From positions 1-58,236 of the forward strand of contig JARLUB010000006.1 in the NCBI GenBank assembly GCA_030920305.1: DNA of 58,236 nt, read 5' to 3'. A program made the translations under genes and the position numbers. Below are positions 33,585 through 42,448 of this stretch, one piece after another. A model generated the notes under the pieces. The model was not told the origin of the DNA and did not search any database. It saw only the letters and a list, made by a program, of their open reading frames with translations. Each line of letters opens with the position of its first letter. Position 1 is the first letter of the stretch. Origin of the DNA: Eubacteriales bacterium SKADARSKE-1 (GTDB lineage: Bacteria > Bacillota > Clostridia > Oscillospirales > Acutalibacteraceae).

Positions 33585-35129
33585 TTACTTTCCTTTTTTT
33601 AATTTTAATATTATTCCCTTTGAAATTTCTAAAAGATATTTAAACTCATTTGTTCTATAAAACAGTAAAATGTTAATTATATTTGGAACAATCAAACAGA
33701 TAAGCGCATAGACAAATATTGTAAAGAAACTAGGTTCTAGTTTAAATACGCTGCATATATAATAAGTTAGAGCAGTAGATGCGGTAGTTATTACAAAATA
33801 AAGTGCATATTTTTTATAATAAGATATTACCGGTCTTTTAAAGACATTTTTGTAAACTAAATACGGCTGTGTCCAAAAAGGAATAGCCAAAGTGCTAATT
33901 AAATTTGCTATTAAAATACCGTCAAGGCCTAAACTTTGTGCAAATTTCCAAGATAAAAATAAATTAAAGACTGCTTCTAAAACAGCCAAATACCTATCTG
34001 GTCGATACAACCCAACACTTGATTTTGCCATAGTTATAGACTGGCGCATACCTAAAAAGTAAAAATTAACTGTTATTAATAAAATGGTTCGAAACGGAAA
34101 TACAAAATCAGTCCCCATCCATATACTTATAAATGGGATTATTAAACAAAAAACAGAAACTGAAAAAAATGAAAATATCAAGTAATTTAAGAAATAAATC
34201 TTTTGATAAATATTAAAAGTTTCCTCCTCTGTACTTTTTACTAAAAAGTTTCCAAAACTTGATAAAATAGCATTAAACACCTGTGTTGTGGCACTAACAA
34301 GTCCATTTGTTATTAATGTGTAAGGGTAGTAAATTCCCGTTACAACCTTACCAAGCTTGTTTGCCATGATAAGGGTTGACCCTGAAATTAAACTTTGGTA
34401 ACCAAGCTTATGATAAAACAACGCATTTAAATTTTTGAAAAGATCTTTTCGCTCAACTTTATCCAACTTGTCTTTGGTTTTCAAGTTAATGCTTTTATAT
34501 CTTTTCTTATATTGTATATCTACAAGTAAACTTTCAAGAAATGTAAATACAACCTTAACAATAACATATAAAAAGAATGACTTAAAAAAACAAATTACAA
34601 AAATTTGAATGATATACATAAAAAGCTGACAAGAAGTTCTACAGGCCGTAACAATGTAATTTTTTTGGTCAGCTATTAGCATAGCACGTTTATGTCCAAA
34701 TAAATAGGTAAGCAAAGTATCCAAAACATATAACATAAAAATCGAACTCAAGACCACATTAGAAAAGTTTTGAGTAGTGTGCTTGTCAACAATTATAGAC
34801 GGAATAATGAAAGCTGTGCTAACTCCTAAAAACAATACGATTATTGACACAATCTTAAATGCACTTTTGTAAAACTTTAGTAAAAGCGCTATTTTAGATG
34901 TATTATTCTGTGCTATTGGCTCATACAATTTATAAATTATCCCGTAACTTATTCCAAGTTCAACAATGCTTAAAAGTGCAGTAGTGTCAAGAAATGTCTT
35001 TTGAATGCCCAAAACTTCTTTTCCTAAAACAGTTTCAAGAAAAGGGCTTACAAAAAATGGTCCTAAAAATAAGATCGCATATGAAAAAAGAGCTGATAAA
35101 CTATTTATAATTGAATTTTTTGTTCTCAT
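33585..35129 (-). CDS. Wzx-type polysaccharide flippase (MOP/PST family)
   Basis: A 514-residue protein with about 12-14 hydrophobic segments and no large soluble domain, the layout of O-antigen/capsule repeat-unit flippases. The N-terminal TKNSIINSLSALFSYAILFLG and the first periplasmic loop resemble the polysaccharide biosynthesis protein family. It would move the undecaprenyl-linked repeat unit made by this cluster to the outer face. ATG 35129 overlaps the preceding glycosyltransferase stop (ATGA). It is the last gene of the minus-strand cluster that starts near 42268. Confidence 0.85.
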   Translation of the reverse strand: MRTKNSIINSLSALFSYAILFLGPFFVSPFLETVLGKEVLGIQKTFLDTTALLSIVELGISYGIIYKLYEPIAQNNTSKIALLLKFYKSAFKIVSIIVLFLGVSTAFIIPSIIVDKHTTQNFSNVVLSSIFMLYVLDTLLTYLFGHKRAMLIADQKNYIVTACRTSCQLFMYIIQIFVICFFKSFFLYVIVKVVFTFLESLLVDIQYKKRYKSINLKTKDKLDKVERKDLFKNLNALFYHKLGYQSLISGSTLIMANKLGKVVTGIYYPYTLITNGLVSATTQVFNAILSSFGNFLVKSTEEETFNIYQKIYFLNYLIFSFFSVSVFCLIIPFISIWMGTDFVFPFRTILLITVNFYFLGMRQSITMAKSSVGLYRPDRYLAVLEAVFNLFLSWKFAQSLGLDGILIANLISTLAIPFWTQPYLVYKNVFKRPVISYYKKYALYFVITTASTALTYYICSVFKLEPSFFTIFVYALICLIVPNIINILLFYRTNEFKYLLEISKGIILKLKKGK

Positions 35130-36124
35130 TTTGATAATACAACTTTCTTAAAATAAAAAAATACATATATAGCAAATACCCTGTTATGCCGAATAAAAAA
35201 ATTTATTATTTTTATTTGGCTATCAAGCATATCTTTACCGTTAGCCATTTTTTTTACTCTTTCATTAGTTATTACATTTTTTATTTTGTGAAATTTACTT
35301 GTCATACTTGCATTATCTAAAATTACAAGCTTTTTTAATAAATAATAAATTTCTTTAGCAAAAACTCGGTCAACATTAGCTTTAGAATAAGCTTGTCCAA
35401 AACATTTTTTGCAAAATTTGCAGACATAATCGTTAAGAATAAGTTGCGTTTCAAACAAATTGTCATTATATTTAGCACTGAGCGATTGCTCATTTGAAAC
35501 TACATAGTTGTAAGGGCAAAAATCTACTAAAACTATTTTTTGAATGTTTGAAAAGTAATTCAAGTTAAATATCAAGTCTTCACCAATAGATACATTTTCA
35601 TCAAACATACTTTTTATTTTATCTTTTCTGTAAAGCTTATTCCAAGGCGGATTAAACAACGCATTTTCAAACAAAAAGCCAAAATCATTTTCAAAATCTA
35701 CGAGATTAGTTGTTTTTTTATTTGAAACCTTTTTATAGCTTAATTTTTTAAAATTTACTTTTTTATAACCACAAATTACAACATCAGCAGCATTTTCTTT
35801 TATTGATGTAAAAAGCCTTTTGCACACCATCTCGTCTATATAATCATCAGCATCAACAAATTGAATAAATTCACCTGACGCTAATTTAAGGCCTTTATTT
35901 CTAGCAGAAGATACACCTGCGTTTTGCTTGGCTATAATCTTTATTCTTAAGTCTTGTTTAGCTAAATTTTTGCATATCTCCAATGAATTATCCTTTGATC
36001 CATCGTCTACTAAAATAATTTCAAAGTTAGAATATGTTTGATTTAATATACTATTAACGCAGCGTTCTATGCATTGCTCATTGTTGTATATTGGAACAAT
36101 TATGCTAATTTTATCCTTATCCAG
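35126..36124 (-). CDS. Family 2 glycosyltransferase with a non-canonical start
   Basis: A GT2 enzyme of about 332 residues. The reading DKISIIVPIYNNEQCIERCV, NFEIILVDDGSKDNS, RNKGLKLASGEFIQFVDADDYID (DxD motif) and later FNPPWNKLYRK gives a complete N-terminal domain. The frame is closed upstream by a TAA at 36128-36130, and between it and the conserved core there is no ATG, GTG or TTG. The only plausible initiator is CTG at 36124-36122 (LDKDK where relatives have MDK), with GGTGA nine bases upstream. A later TTG at 35983 would delete the nucleotide-binding strand. Either CTG is used or the start codon has mutated and the gene is weakened. Confidence 0.8.
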   Translation of the reverse strand: MDKDKISIIVPIYNNEQCIERCVNSILNQTYSNFEIILVDDGSKDNSLEICKNLAKQDLRIKIIAKQNAGVSSARNKGLKLASGEFIQFVDADDYIDEMVCKRLFTSIKENAADVVICGYKKVNFKKLSYKKVSNKKTTNLVDFENDFGFLFENALFNPPWNKLYRKDKIKSMFDENVSIGEDLIFNLNYFSNIQKIVLVDFCPYNYVVSNEQSLSAKYNDNLFETQLILNDYVCKFCKKCFGQAYSKANVDRVFAKEIYYLLKKLVILDNASMTSKFHKIKNVITNERVKKMANGKDMLDSQIKIINFFIRHNRVFAIYVFFYFKKVVLSK

Positions 36125-36171
36125 AGCTTATTCACCAGCTTTTCTATATGATTTTTAAAAACTTAAATACC

Positions 36172-37608
36172 TTATTGTTTGTTGAGTTCCAGTGAATCCA
36201 ATCTTATAAAATGCACAGAGTAGCCAAGGCACAGCCAAAAGAACAATACTCCAATAGTATTTACAAAAAATATTTCTGATAAAGACGCCGCAGAAACTGC
36301 AATTTCAGCAACAACGGTCAAGCAAAACAGCACCATAAAGTAATTATTTCGTTTATATAAAAATAAGTATTTAAATACATATATAAGATATTTTATAAAA
36401 AATATTGCAATTATAACAAAGCCTACTATACCAGTTGAAGTTAATATATCAAGGTAAATATTATGAACAGCATAGCTTCTTTGTGCAATAAAGCCATTAG
36501 GAAAAGCTGATTTTGCATATTCCCTCATGTTCCGGGGGGAAGTTCCAAAAATAGGCTTGCTTTTAAACAATTCAAAAGCACTTTCCCAAATTTTCACACG
36601 GCAGCTAGATACATCTGAGTTGTCTTTTAGATCTTCACGTTCGGTTACCACTGGCCGAATTCTGTCTTGATGACCTTGCGTCGTTGACATTTGTGAACTA
36701 ATAATTGGTGGTAAATAAGATAACCCTGTTTTAATTAAATTCATAGTAAAAAAAAGCACGCAGCAAAGGGCTAACCCTAAAAAAGCAAAACAAAATTCTT
36801 TTAAAGCCTTATGTAAATTAATGTCTGAAAATTTATATCTTAAAGTAAAATAGCTAAATATTAATAAAGAAAATAATAATGATATCTCCGCGGTTCTAGA
36901 ACCTGAAAGCACCAAATAGAAAAGCTGAAATGCAATATTTATTATATAAAATATGTTAAAAACTTTTCTTTTTGAAACTTTAATATTCCAAATTGAAAAC
37001 ATGATCACAAGAACAGACGTAGTTGCTGCAAAGTTTGGATCTTCAAAAATGCCAAATAAGCGAGATTCTATAAAGCCAAGGCGAGCAAATGAATCTGGAT
37101 AAATATAGATATAATATCCAATGTCTAATAAAAACATAAACAGTGATGCAGTTACTGCTAAAAACCATACAACAATTAAAATATTGCTAATAAACTTTAT
37201 CTCTTTATAAATATCATTTTTTGTTCTTTTTATATCTATTGGATATAAAATAAAAAATGACACACTAAGCCAAATAAGATTTCGAATGTTACCAGCAAAA
37301 CCATATTTTATATTTAAAATACTCGAAACAACTGTTGAAATTATAAACAAAGCAAGAAAAATATAATTTTTCCCTAAAAACATAATCCTATCACAAAAAA
37401 AGTCTACAACTAAAACTGCAACCCCAAATAGAGCAACCGCCGAAAAAACTGCTGCATTAACTTTTTGAGATTCGTGAGTAGCAATTGGCATTAGCACTCT
37501 TGTAAACACAGCTAAAATAAACAGCACCATATAAATATATCGCATTTTATTATATGTAGCACTGCTAAATATTTTTTTCCTTTTTAAAAAATTAATATCT
37601 ACTGTCAT
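36172..37608 (-). CDS. O-antigen/capsule polymerase-ligase (Wzy/WaaL family)
   Basis: A 478-residue membrane protein with about 11-12 hydrophobic segments and a large extracytoplasmic loop (about residues 300-370) that ends SKPIFGTSPRNMREYAKSAFP and YAVHNIYLDILTSTGIVGF. A His within HNxxLD(I/L)L followed by G(I/V)xG is the hallmark of the O-antigen ligase/polymerase family. Between a flippase and glycosyltransferases, it most likely polymerises the repeat unit. GAGAGGC precedes ATG 37608. Confidence 0.85.
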   Translation of the reverse strand: MTVDINFLKRKKIFSSATYNKMRYIYMVLFILAVFTRVLMPIATHESQKVNAAVFSAVALFGVAVLVVDFFCDRIMFLGKNYIFLALFIISTVVSSILNIKYGFAGNIRNLIWLSVSFFILYPIDIKRTKNDIYKEIKFISNILIVVWFLAVTASLFMFLLDIGYYIYIYPDSFARLGFIESRLFGIFEDPNFAATTSVLVIMFSIWNIKVSKRKVFNIFYIINIAFQLFYLVLSGSRTAEISLLFSLLIFSYFTLRYKFSDINLHKALKEFCFAFLGLALCCVLFFTMNLIKTGLSYLPPIISSQMSTTQGHQDRIRPVVTEREDLKDNSDVSSCRVKIWESAFELFKSKPIFGTSPRNMREYAKSAFPNGFIAQRSYAVHNIYLDILTSTGIVGFVIIAIFFIKYLIYVFKYLFLYKRNNYFMVLFCLTVVAEIAVSAASLSEIFFVNTIGVLFFWLCLGYSVHFIRLDSLELNKQ

Positions 37609-37629
37609 TATAAAAGCCTCTCTAAATAA

Positions 37630-38613
37630 CTACAATTTTGTTTCATTATTGCGCCTTACTAACTTGCTGTACAACTTATGGTTAAAAAACAAAAGTGCCA
37701 TAGCAAATTTTCTTTTTTTTGAAAAGTAAGGGTTCAGTAATATTTTTGAAGTATTTTTTCTTAATTTTAGAATAATTTCATTAAGTTTATCAACATCTTT
37801 AAAATTTTGTGTTAATAACATTTTGTCAAGCACATACATATAGCTCCACAAATAACGAAACTCTGCTTGTTTTTTTAAACTTGGAAACTTCTGTTTTACC
37901 ATATCTAAATTCTTGCTATATGCTAAAACTACATCAAAGTCATTTTCTTTAAAACTTGAATTTGTTATGCTTTCTCTTCTTTGAATATAATAATATTTTG
38001 GCACAGTATTTACAACAACAGCTTTTGCATTTGATAAAAGCACCGGTATTGTAAAAGCATCTTCTGAAAGCTTACCTGGTGGAAATTTGCAGCTTTCAAA
38101 TAAACTTTTTTTATACAGCTTATTAACAGCATGCATAGAAAACTTGACCCCTTCAAGTGCCATTTTTAAAGCTTCTTCGCCTTTTAATATATAAAGTTCC
38201 TCTTTATCATATTGAGGAACTAATTTTTCACCGAAGCAATTGTAAAGTCCACAAACTGATATATCCGCATTGTTATTTATTAAATTTTCATATAAGAAAC
38301 TAAACATATCAGATGCTATATAATCATCGCTATCCACAAAACCTATATACTCTCCAGCGGCTTCATCTATTCCAGTATTTCTAGCGCAACTTAGCCCTGC
38401 ATTTTTTTGATGTATAACTCTAACTCTTTCATCTTGTTCTTTGTAAGAATCACAAATTTTACCACAATTATCAGGCGAACCGTCATCAACTAAAATAAGT
38501 TCAAATTCTTTAAAAGTTTGAGCCAAAATTGACTTTATACATTTATCAAGATATTTTTCAACTTTATAAACAGGAACAACTATACTTATTTTTGGCTTAA
38601 TTGGTTTTTGCAT
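37630..38613 (-). CDS. Family 2 glycosyltransferase
   Basis: A 327-residue GT2 enzyme, EpsJ/CpsI-like: ISIVVPVYKVEKYLDKCIKSIL, ELILVDDGSPDNCG, CARNTGIDEAAGEYIGFVDSDDYI (DSD metal motif) and a C-terminal helical region with KLYKKSLFESCKFPPG. It probably adds one sugar to the lipid-linked repeat unit at the cytoplasmic face. It resembles the enzyme at 35126 but is not its recent copy. Confidence 0.92.
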   Translation of the reverse strand: MQKPIKPKISIVVPVYKVEKYLDKCIKSILAQTFKEFELILVDDGSPDNCGKICDSYKEQDERVRVIHQKNAGLSCARNTGIDEAAGEYIGFVDSDDYIASDMFSFLYENLINNNADISVCGLYNCFGEKLVPQYDKEELYILKGEEALKMALEGVKFSMHAVNKLYKKSLFESCKFPPGKLSEDAFTIPVLLSNAKAVVVNTVPKYYYIQRRESITNSSFKENDFDVVLAYSKNLDMVKQKFPSLKKQAEFRYLWSYMYVLDKMLLTQNFKDVDKLNEIILKLRKNTSKILLNPYFSKKRKFAMALLFFNHKLYSKLVRRNNETKL

Positions 38614-38620
38614 TTAATTT

Positions 38621-39634
38621 TCACACACTCCACCTAAAAACTGTTTTAAATAAGTTTTCACTATCTTTTTTAAAAACTCTATGTATATCGTCAATATTGC
38701 AAACAGGAGCTTCTTCATTAACTATTGTGCAAAGTCTATTTTGAAAGTCCTTTTTCTGTAAAAGGTTTATTGCATTTTCAAAATCAGCTCTACCTGACCG
38801 ACTGCAACCAATAAAACTTAGCCCTTTTTCTAAAACATTTCTAGTATTTATTGCAACTTTATTTTCGCTAACCCCTAAAAGCATAACTGTTCCTTGAGGT
38901 TCAATATATTTTATTATATCATCAATTGCAAAATAGCTGCCTTCTCCTCCGGCACATTCAAAGGCATGATCAACCGTGAAATTTTCTGGCAAATTACTTC
39001 CTAAATAAGTCTTGTAAACAAATGAAAAGCAAGATAGCTTTCTAATATCTTTGCCGATAACTATAATTTTTGAATTTGGGAACATCTCTTTTAAAATGCA
39101 AGAAAGAATATAAGAAACGCTACCGTCTCCCCAAATTCCGATTATCTCTCTTTTTTCGTGTGCTGCTTTGTTAAACCGAAAAGCTGCATGGGTCCCAACA
39201 CTTATAAGTTCACAAATTGCTGCAATATTTGGTTTTATATTATTAAATTGGACAAGCTGGGAGGCTGGAAGGTTTACAAATTCTCTCATAAATCCGTCAA
39301 CATTACTTGACATGAATTTTGCTGATTTAGAATAATTTTCATAAATATGTTCGGGAGAGTTTCCCGGAATATTTGGGATCATAATAACGTTTTGCCCAAC
39401 TTTAAAAGTGTTAGAACTATCATAAACAACCTCGCCACAAGCTTCATGAATAAGAGCCATAGGAAGTTTTTTTTGCAAAACCTCAGCGTCTCTAGTTCCA
39501 CGATAATACCGTTGGTCAGCCTGGCAAATTGACATGTAAGTTGGCCTAACAATTACATTTTTGTTAAAGTCAATATTAGAATAAGCAATAGAGAAAAAAT
39601 GTGGGTTAATTAGTTGATAAATGCTGTTAATCAA
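38621..39634 (-). CDS. tarJ: Ribulose-5-phosphate reductase (TarJ-like)
   Basis: About 337 residues of the zinc-type medium-chain dehydrogenase family in its TarJ branch. Seen: RPTYMSICQADQRYYRGTRD (zinc/substrate Cys), ALIHEACGEVV with the His-Glu pair, IGIWGDGSVSYILSCIL (NADP-binding) and VDHAFECAGGEGS. TarJ reduces ribulose-5-phosphate to ribitol-5-phosphate for CDP-ribitol. TTG 39634 is the likely start: GGGAGGAAAA stands just before it and it overlaps the tarI stop. Homologues begin near INSIYQLINPHFF. Confidence 0.88.
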   Translation of the reverse strand: MINSIYQLINPHFFSIAYSNIDFNKNVIVRPTYMSICQADQRYYRGTRDAEVLQKKLPMALIHEACGEVVYDSSNTFKVGQNVIMIPNIPGNSPEHIYENYSKSAKFMSSNVDGFMREFVNLPASQLVQFNNIKPNIAAICELISVGTHAAFRFNKAAHEKREIIGIWGDGSVSYILSCILKEMFPNSKIIVIGKDIRKLSCFSFVYKTYLGSNLPENFTVDHAFECAGGEGSYFAIDDIIKYIEPQGTVMLLGVSENKVAINTRNVLEKGLSFIGCSRSGRADFENAINLLQKKDFQNRLCTIVNEEAPVCNIDDIHRVFKKDSENLFKTVFRWSV

Positions 39635-40340
39635 GCTTTTTTCCTCCCACCATAGCCTGTGCAACTTTATAATCATTTATAGTAGTAATCTTAAAGTTTG
39701 AGTATTCCCCCATAACTAGCTTTACTGCAACGCCTTTCATAACGCAAACTTTACAAGCATCTGTTAAAATATCTTTTTCAGCATCAGTAAGTCTTTTATA
39801 TGAATCTAAAAGCAAGTCCAACTTAAAGCTTTGAGGGGTTTGCCCCTGATACATAAAATTTCTATTAGGAATATCAGTTATTGTGTCGTTGTTGTTTGAT
39901 ACTACAATGGTATCCGCAGAACTAACAACAGTATCGCAAGCGCCGTACTTTATTGCCGCATCAATATTATCGTCAATTATTCGTTTTGTCACAAATGGTC
40001 GCACAGAATCATGTGTTACAATGACATCTTCTTTATTATCTGGAAAACTATTTTTTATTGCAGTTATTATATTTAAAATGGTATCGCTTCTATCTTTTCC
40101 TCCAGCTACAACTACCAGTTTAGTCTTATCTAAATTATATTTCTCAATAAGGTCATTCATATACTGAATCCAGTCAGAATGAACACCTATATAAATTTTA
40201 TCAAAGCGATTAACTATTAAAAATTTTTCTATTGTATGTATAATTATTGGTTTATTATCAAGAAGTAAAAATTGTTTTGGAAGATCTGCTATATTCATTC
40301 TTTTGCCTATACCGCCAGCTAAAATTGCACCAAAAATCAT
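39627..40340 (-). CDS. tarI: Ribitol-5-phosphate cytidylyltransferase (TarI/IspD family)
   Basis: A 237-residue cytidylyltransferase. FGAILAGGIGKRMN with LPKQFLLLDNKPIIIHTIE forms the CTP loop; VTHDSVRPFVTKRIID and TPQSFKLDLLLDSY are the downstream signatures. IspD is the sister family, but the pairing with a tarJ-type dehydrogenase and licD identifies the CDP-ribitol branch. It is coupled by ATGA overlap to licD upstream and overlaps tarJ downstream. Confidence 0.92.
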   Translation of the reverse strand: MIFGAILAGGIGKRMNIADLPKQFLLLDNKPIIIHTIEKFLIVNRFDKIYIGVHSDWIQYMNDLIEKYNLDKTKLVVVAGGKDRSDTILNIITAIKNSFPDNKEDVIVTHDSVRPFVTKRIIDDNIDAAIKYGACDTVVSSADTIVVSNNNDTITDIPNRNFMYQGQTPQSFKLDLLLDSYKRLTDAEKDILTDACKVCVMKGVAVKLVMGEYSNFKITTINDYKVAQAMVGGKKLD

Positions 40341-41224
40341 TTTGTTTCCTCCTTGAAATAATACTTTCCTTTATATTTCTTATAACTATTATTTAAATCA
40401 CAAAACACAACATAATGGTGTGGATATTGCTTTTCTTTAGGTGGCATTTCTAAATAGTTTCCAAAAGCAATCTTCAAATACTCGTCAAACCCTATTGGAA
40501 TAGGTACATTATATCCTTCGAATTCTTTATGTGTTGCTTCTTTAAAAATATTTTTAGGATATTTATTTTTCATATATGTAATACCCGAACAGAGTTCCGT
40601 TACATTGTCGCAATCAGATATTTTATGTTTTTTCATTTGTTTTTCGGCAAAATTCCATATTTTATAGCGGACTTTTTGTGTTTTAAATGTTTTTAAAATT
40701 GCTTTTCCTAAAACATTTATAAACTTACCATGATTTGTTGGAGCCACTTGTGCGCAAAATATAGAATAAGTAAGCGCCCAAAAAAACTGTATGTTCCTTT
40801 TAATTTTCGAGTTTGGATATCCATCCAGCGGCAAAATATCTAAAACCAAGCCATGATTTATATCAAGGTCAGCCTGTTGTGTTTTAATGAAGGTTGTATT
40901 ATTATCATTAATTGTTGCAAATAGGTTTCTATAATTAACCTTTTCACTCGGCCTGCAATAAGAATATTTATTTGTGTCAGCTTTTTCATTCCATAAAATA
41001 GCCAAGCGCTCATAATCATCTCTTGGCATAAATATATCTATATCATCATCCCACGGAATAAAACCCTTGTGGCGAATAGCCCCTATGCAACAGCCCCCGC
41101 AAAGATAAAACAAAAGATTATTAGCATCACAAAAATCTTTAAAGTATAGGAGCATTTCAAGACCTTTTAGTTGAACTTCCCTAAGTGTTTTATCTGTAAA
41201 ATTGTATAATTCATTTTCTGTCAT
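40337..41224 (-). CDS. LicD-family phosphotransferase
   Basis: A 295-residue LicD protein with the signature FYLCGGCCIGAIRHKGFIPW and DDDIDIFMPRDDYERL, a nucleotidyltransferase-like fold with the catalytic acidic cluster. LicD enzymes transfer phosphocholine or other phospho-alditols from a CDP donor to a sugar. Next to tarI and tarJ, the natural donor is CDP-ribitol, so it probably attaches ribitol-phosphate to the repeat unit (inference). No choline genes (licA/B/C) are present in the window. Confidence 0.9.
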   Translation of the reverse strand: MTENELYNFTDKTLREVQLKGLEMLLYFKDFCDANNLLFYLCGGCCIGAIRHKGFIPWDDDIDIFMPRDDYERLAILWNEKADTNKYSYCRPSEKVNYRNLFATINDNNTTFIKTQQADLDINHGLVLDILPLDGYPNSKIKRNIQFFWALTYSIFCAQVAPTNHGKFINVLGKAILKTFKTQKVRYKIWNFAEKQMKKHKISDCDNVTELCSGITYMKNKYPKNIFKEATHKEFEGYNVPIPIGFDEYLKIAFGNYLEMPPKEKQYPHHYVVFCDLNNSYKKYKGKYYFKEETK

Positions 41225-41236
41225 GAAATAAATCTC

Positions 41237-42268
41237 CTAAAATTTAAAAGTTAAAAATTTAAATATTCCAGCTAAAAACCCAAGTCCATAAGATATATGC
41301 AATATGAAATGAACAAATACTAGCCTAAATTTATTTGCTATTGAACTAGCTCTTTCGTTTTTAAAAGAGTAGTAAGTATCAAGAAATAAATATAAAACTA
41401 AAACTGAGAGCAAGATTTTCCTAGAGATTGCCCAAAAAGGTGACAATGCTAAAAACAAAATAATAAACAAAGCAAATGAAACCGGTACTAAATGAGATAA
41501 TCGCGCAGGCTTTTTATGCTTTTTAATAACTGCAACTTTCCAAAAACCATATTTGAAGTATTGTTTAAATAAATCTTTATAAGAACTTCTAGGATAATAA
41601 ATACTCTTTATTTGAGGTGTTATAAATATTTTACCACCATTTTCAATTATTCTAAAGTTTAAATCATCGTCTTCGTTGCAAGGCAGGCGTTCATCATACA
41701 CTTCCAGTTTTTCAAGAGTTGATTTTTTAAATGAACCAAGATAAACAGTATCTGCATAGCCTTCAAAATTTTCATCATGGAACTTTCCGCCACCTAAAGC
41801 AAATGGGCTTTCATATGCTGCTGCTATCACTTTTTGCAAGTTTGTTTTACCTTGTGCCACCATTGGGCCACCCACGTTTTGAGCTTTTGTCTTTTCTAAA
41901 TATTCAATGCATTTTGATACGTAGTCAGTTGCATATTCAGAATGAGCATCCATCCTTACAATATAAGTACCAACTGCATTTTTAATGCCTATATTAAGTG
42001 CACATTGCACTGTTTTTCGCGGATTACTTAAAAGCTTTATAAAATCATATTTTTTCATATATTTTCTTATTATTTCTGCTGTTCTATCGCAAGACAGCCC
42101 GTCAACTAGAATTAATTCTAAGTCTTTTTTAGGAAAATCTTGAGCTATAACAGAATCAATACAGTGTTCAATATAATTTTCTTCATTTCTTACCGGAATG
42201 ATAACGGAAACAGCAATATTGCTCATCTTCAAATTATCACCATTAAAAACATTTTTATTAATTGTCAC
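41237..42268 (-). CDS. Membrane-associated family 2 glycosyltransferase (ExoA-like)
   Basis: A 343-residue GT2 enzyme: VSVIIPVRNEENYIEHCIDS, LELILVDGLSCDRT, RMDAHSEYATDYV (DAH in place of DxD, as in ExoA-type enzymes), ERLPCNEDDDLNFRI, then three C-terminal hydrophobic segments from residue about 255. It is the first gene of the ribitol-phosphate polysaccharide cluster and may add the second sugar. GTG 42268 has AGAGGG upstream; ATG 42226 with GGTGAT is an alternative. Confidence 0.88.
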   Translation of the reverse strand: MTINKNVFNGDNLKMSNIAVSVIIPVRNEENYIEHCIDSVIAQDFPKKDLELILVDGLSCDRTAEIIRKYMKKYDFIKLLSNPRKTVQCALNIGIKNAVGTYIVRMDAHSEYATDYVSKCIEYLEKTKAQNVGGPMVAQGKTNLQKVIAAAYESPFALGGGKFHDENFEGYADTVYLGSFKKSTLEKLEVYDERLPCNEDDDLNFRIIENGGKIFITPQIKSIYYPRSSYKDLFKQYFKYGFWKVAVIKKHKKPARLSHLVPVSFALFIILFLALSPFWAISRKILLSVLVLYLFLDTYYSFKNERASSIANKFRLVFVHFILHISYGLGFLAGIFKFLTFKF

Positions 42269-42311
42269 AATACAGCCCTCTTAGACTTTTTTATTTATAA
42301 AATACCATAAT

Positions 42312-42340
42312 ATTATATCAGATAAGAAATGAAAAGTAAA
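42312..42340 (-). promoter_or_regulatory. Promoter of the ribitol-phosphate polysaccharide operon
   Basis: On the minus strand TTTACT (42340-42335), a 17-base spacer and TATAAT (42317-42312) lie 44 bases before the start of the first gene. Eight genes in tight order down to 33585 follow. Confidence 0.65.
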
Positions 42341-42400
42341 TTCGTTAAAGTGTCTCTACAAATATTTACTATCAACATGCTTTCCTACGATATTTTAAAT

Positions 42401-42433
42401 AAAAAAGATGACTCTATATATAAAGAGTCATCT
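42401..42433 (-). terminator. Terminator of pcrA
   Basis: On the minus strand AGATGACTCT and AGAGTCATCT form a perfect 10-bp stem with an eight-base loop, then TTTTTT. It lies 16 bases after the pcrA stop. Confidence 0.85.
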
Positions 42434-42448
42434 ACTAAATTTTTATTT

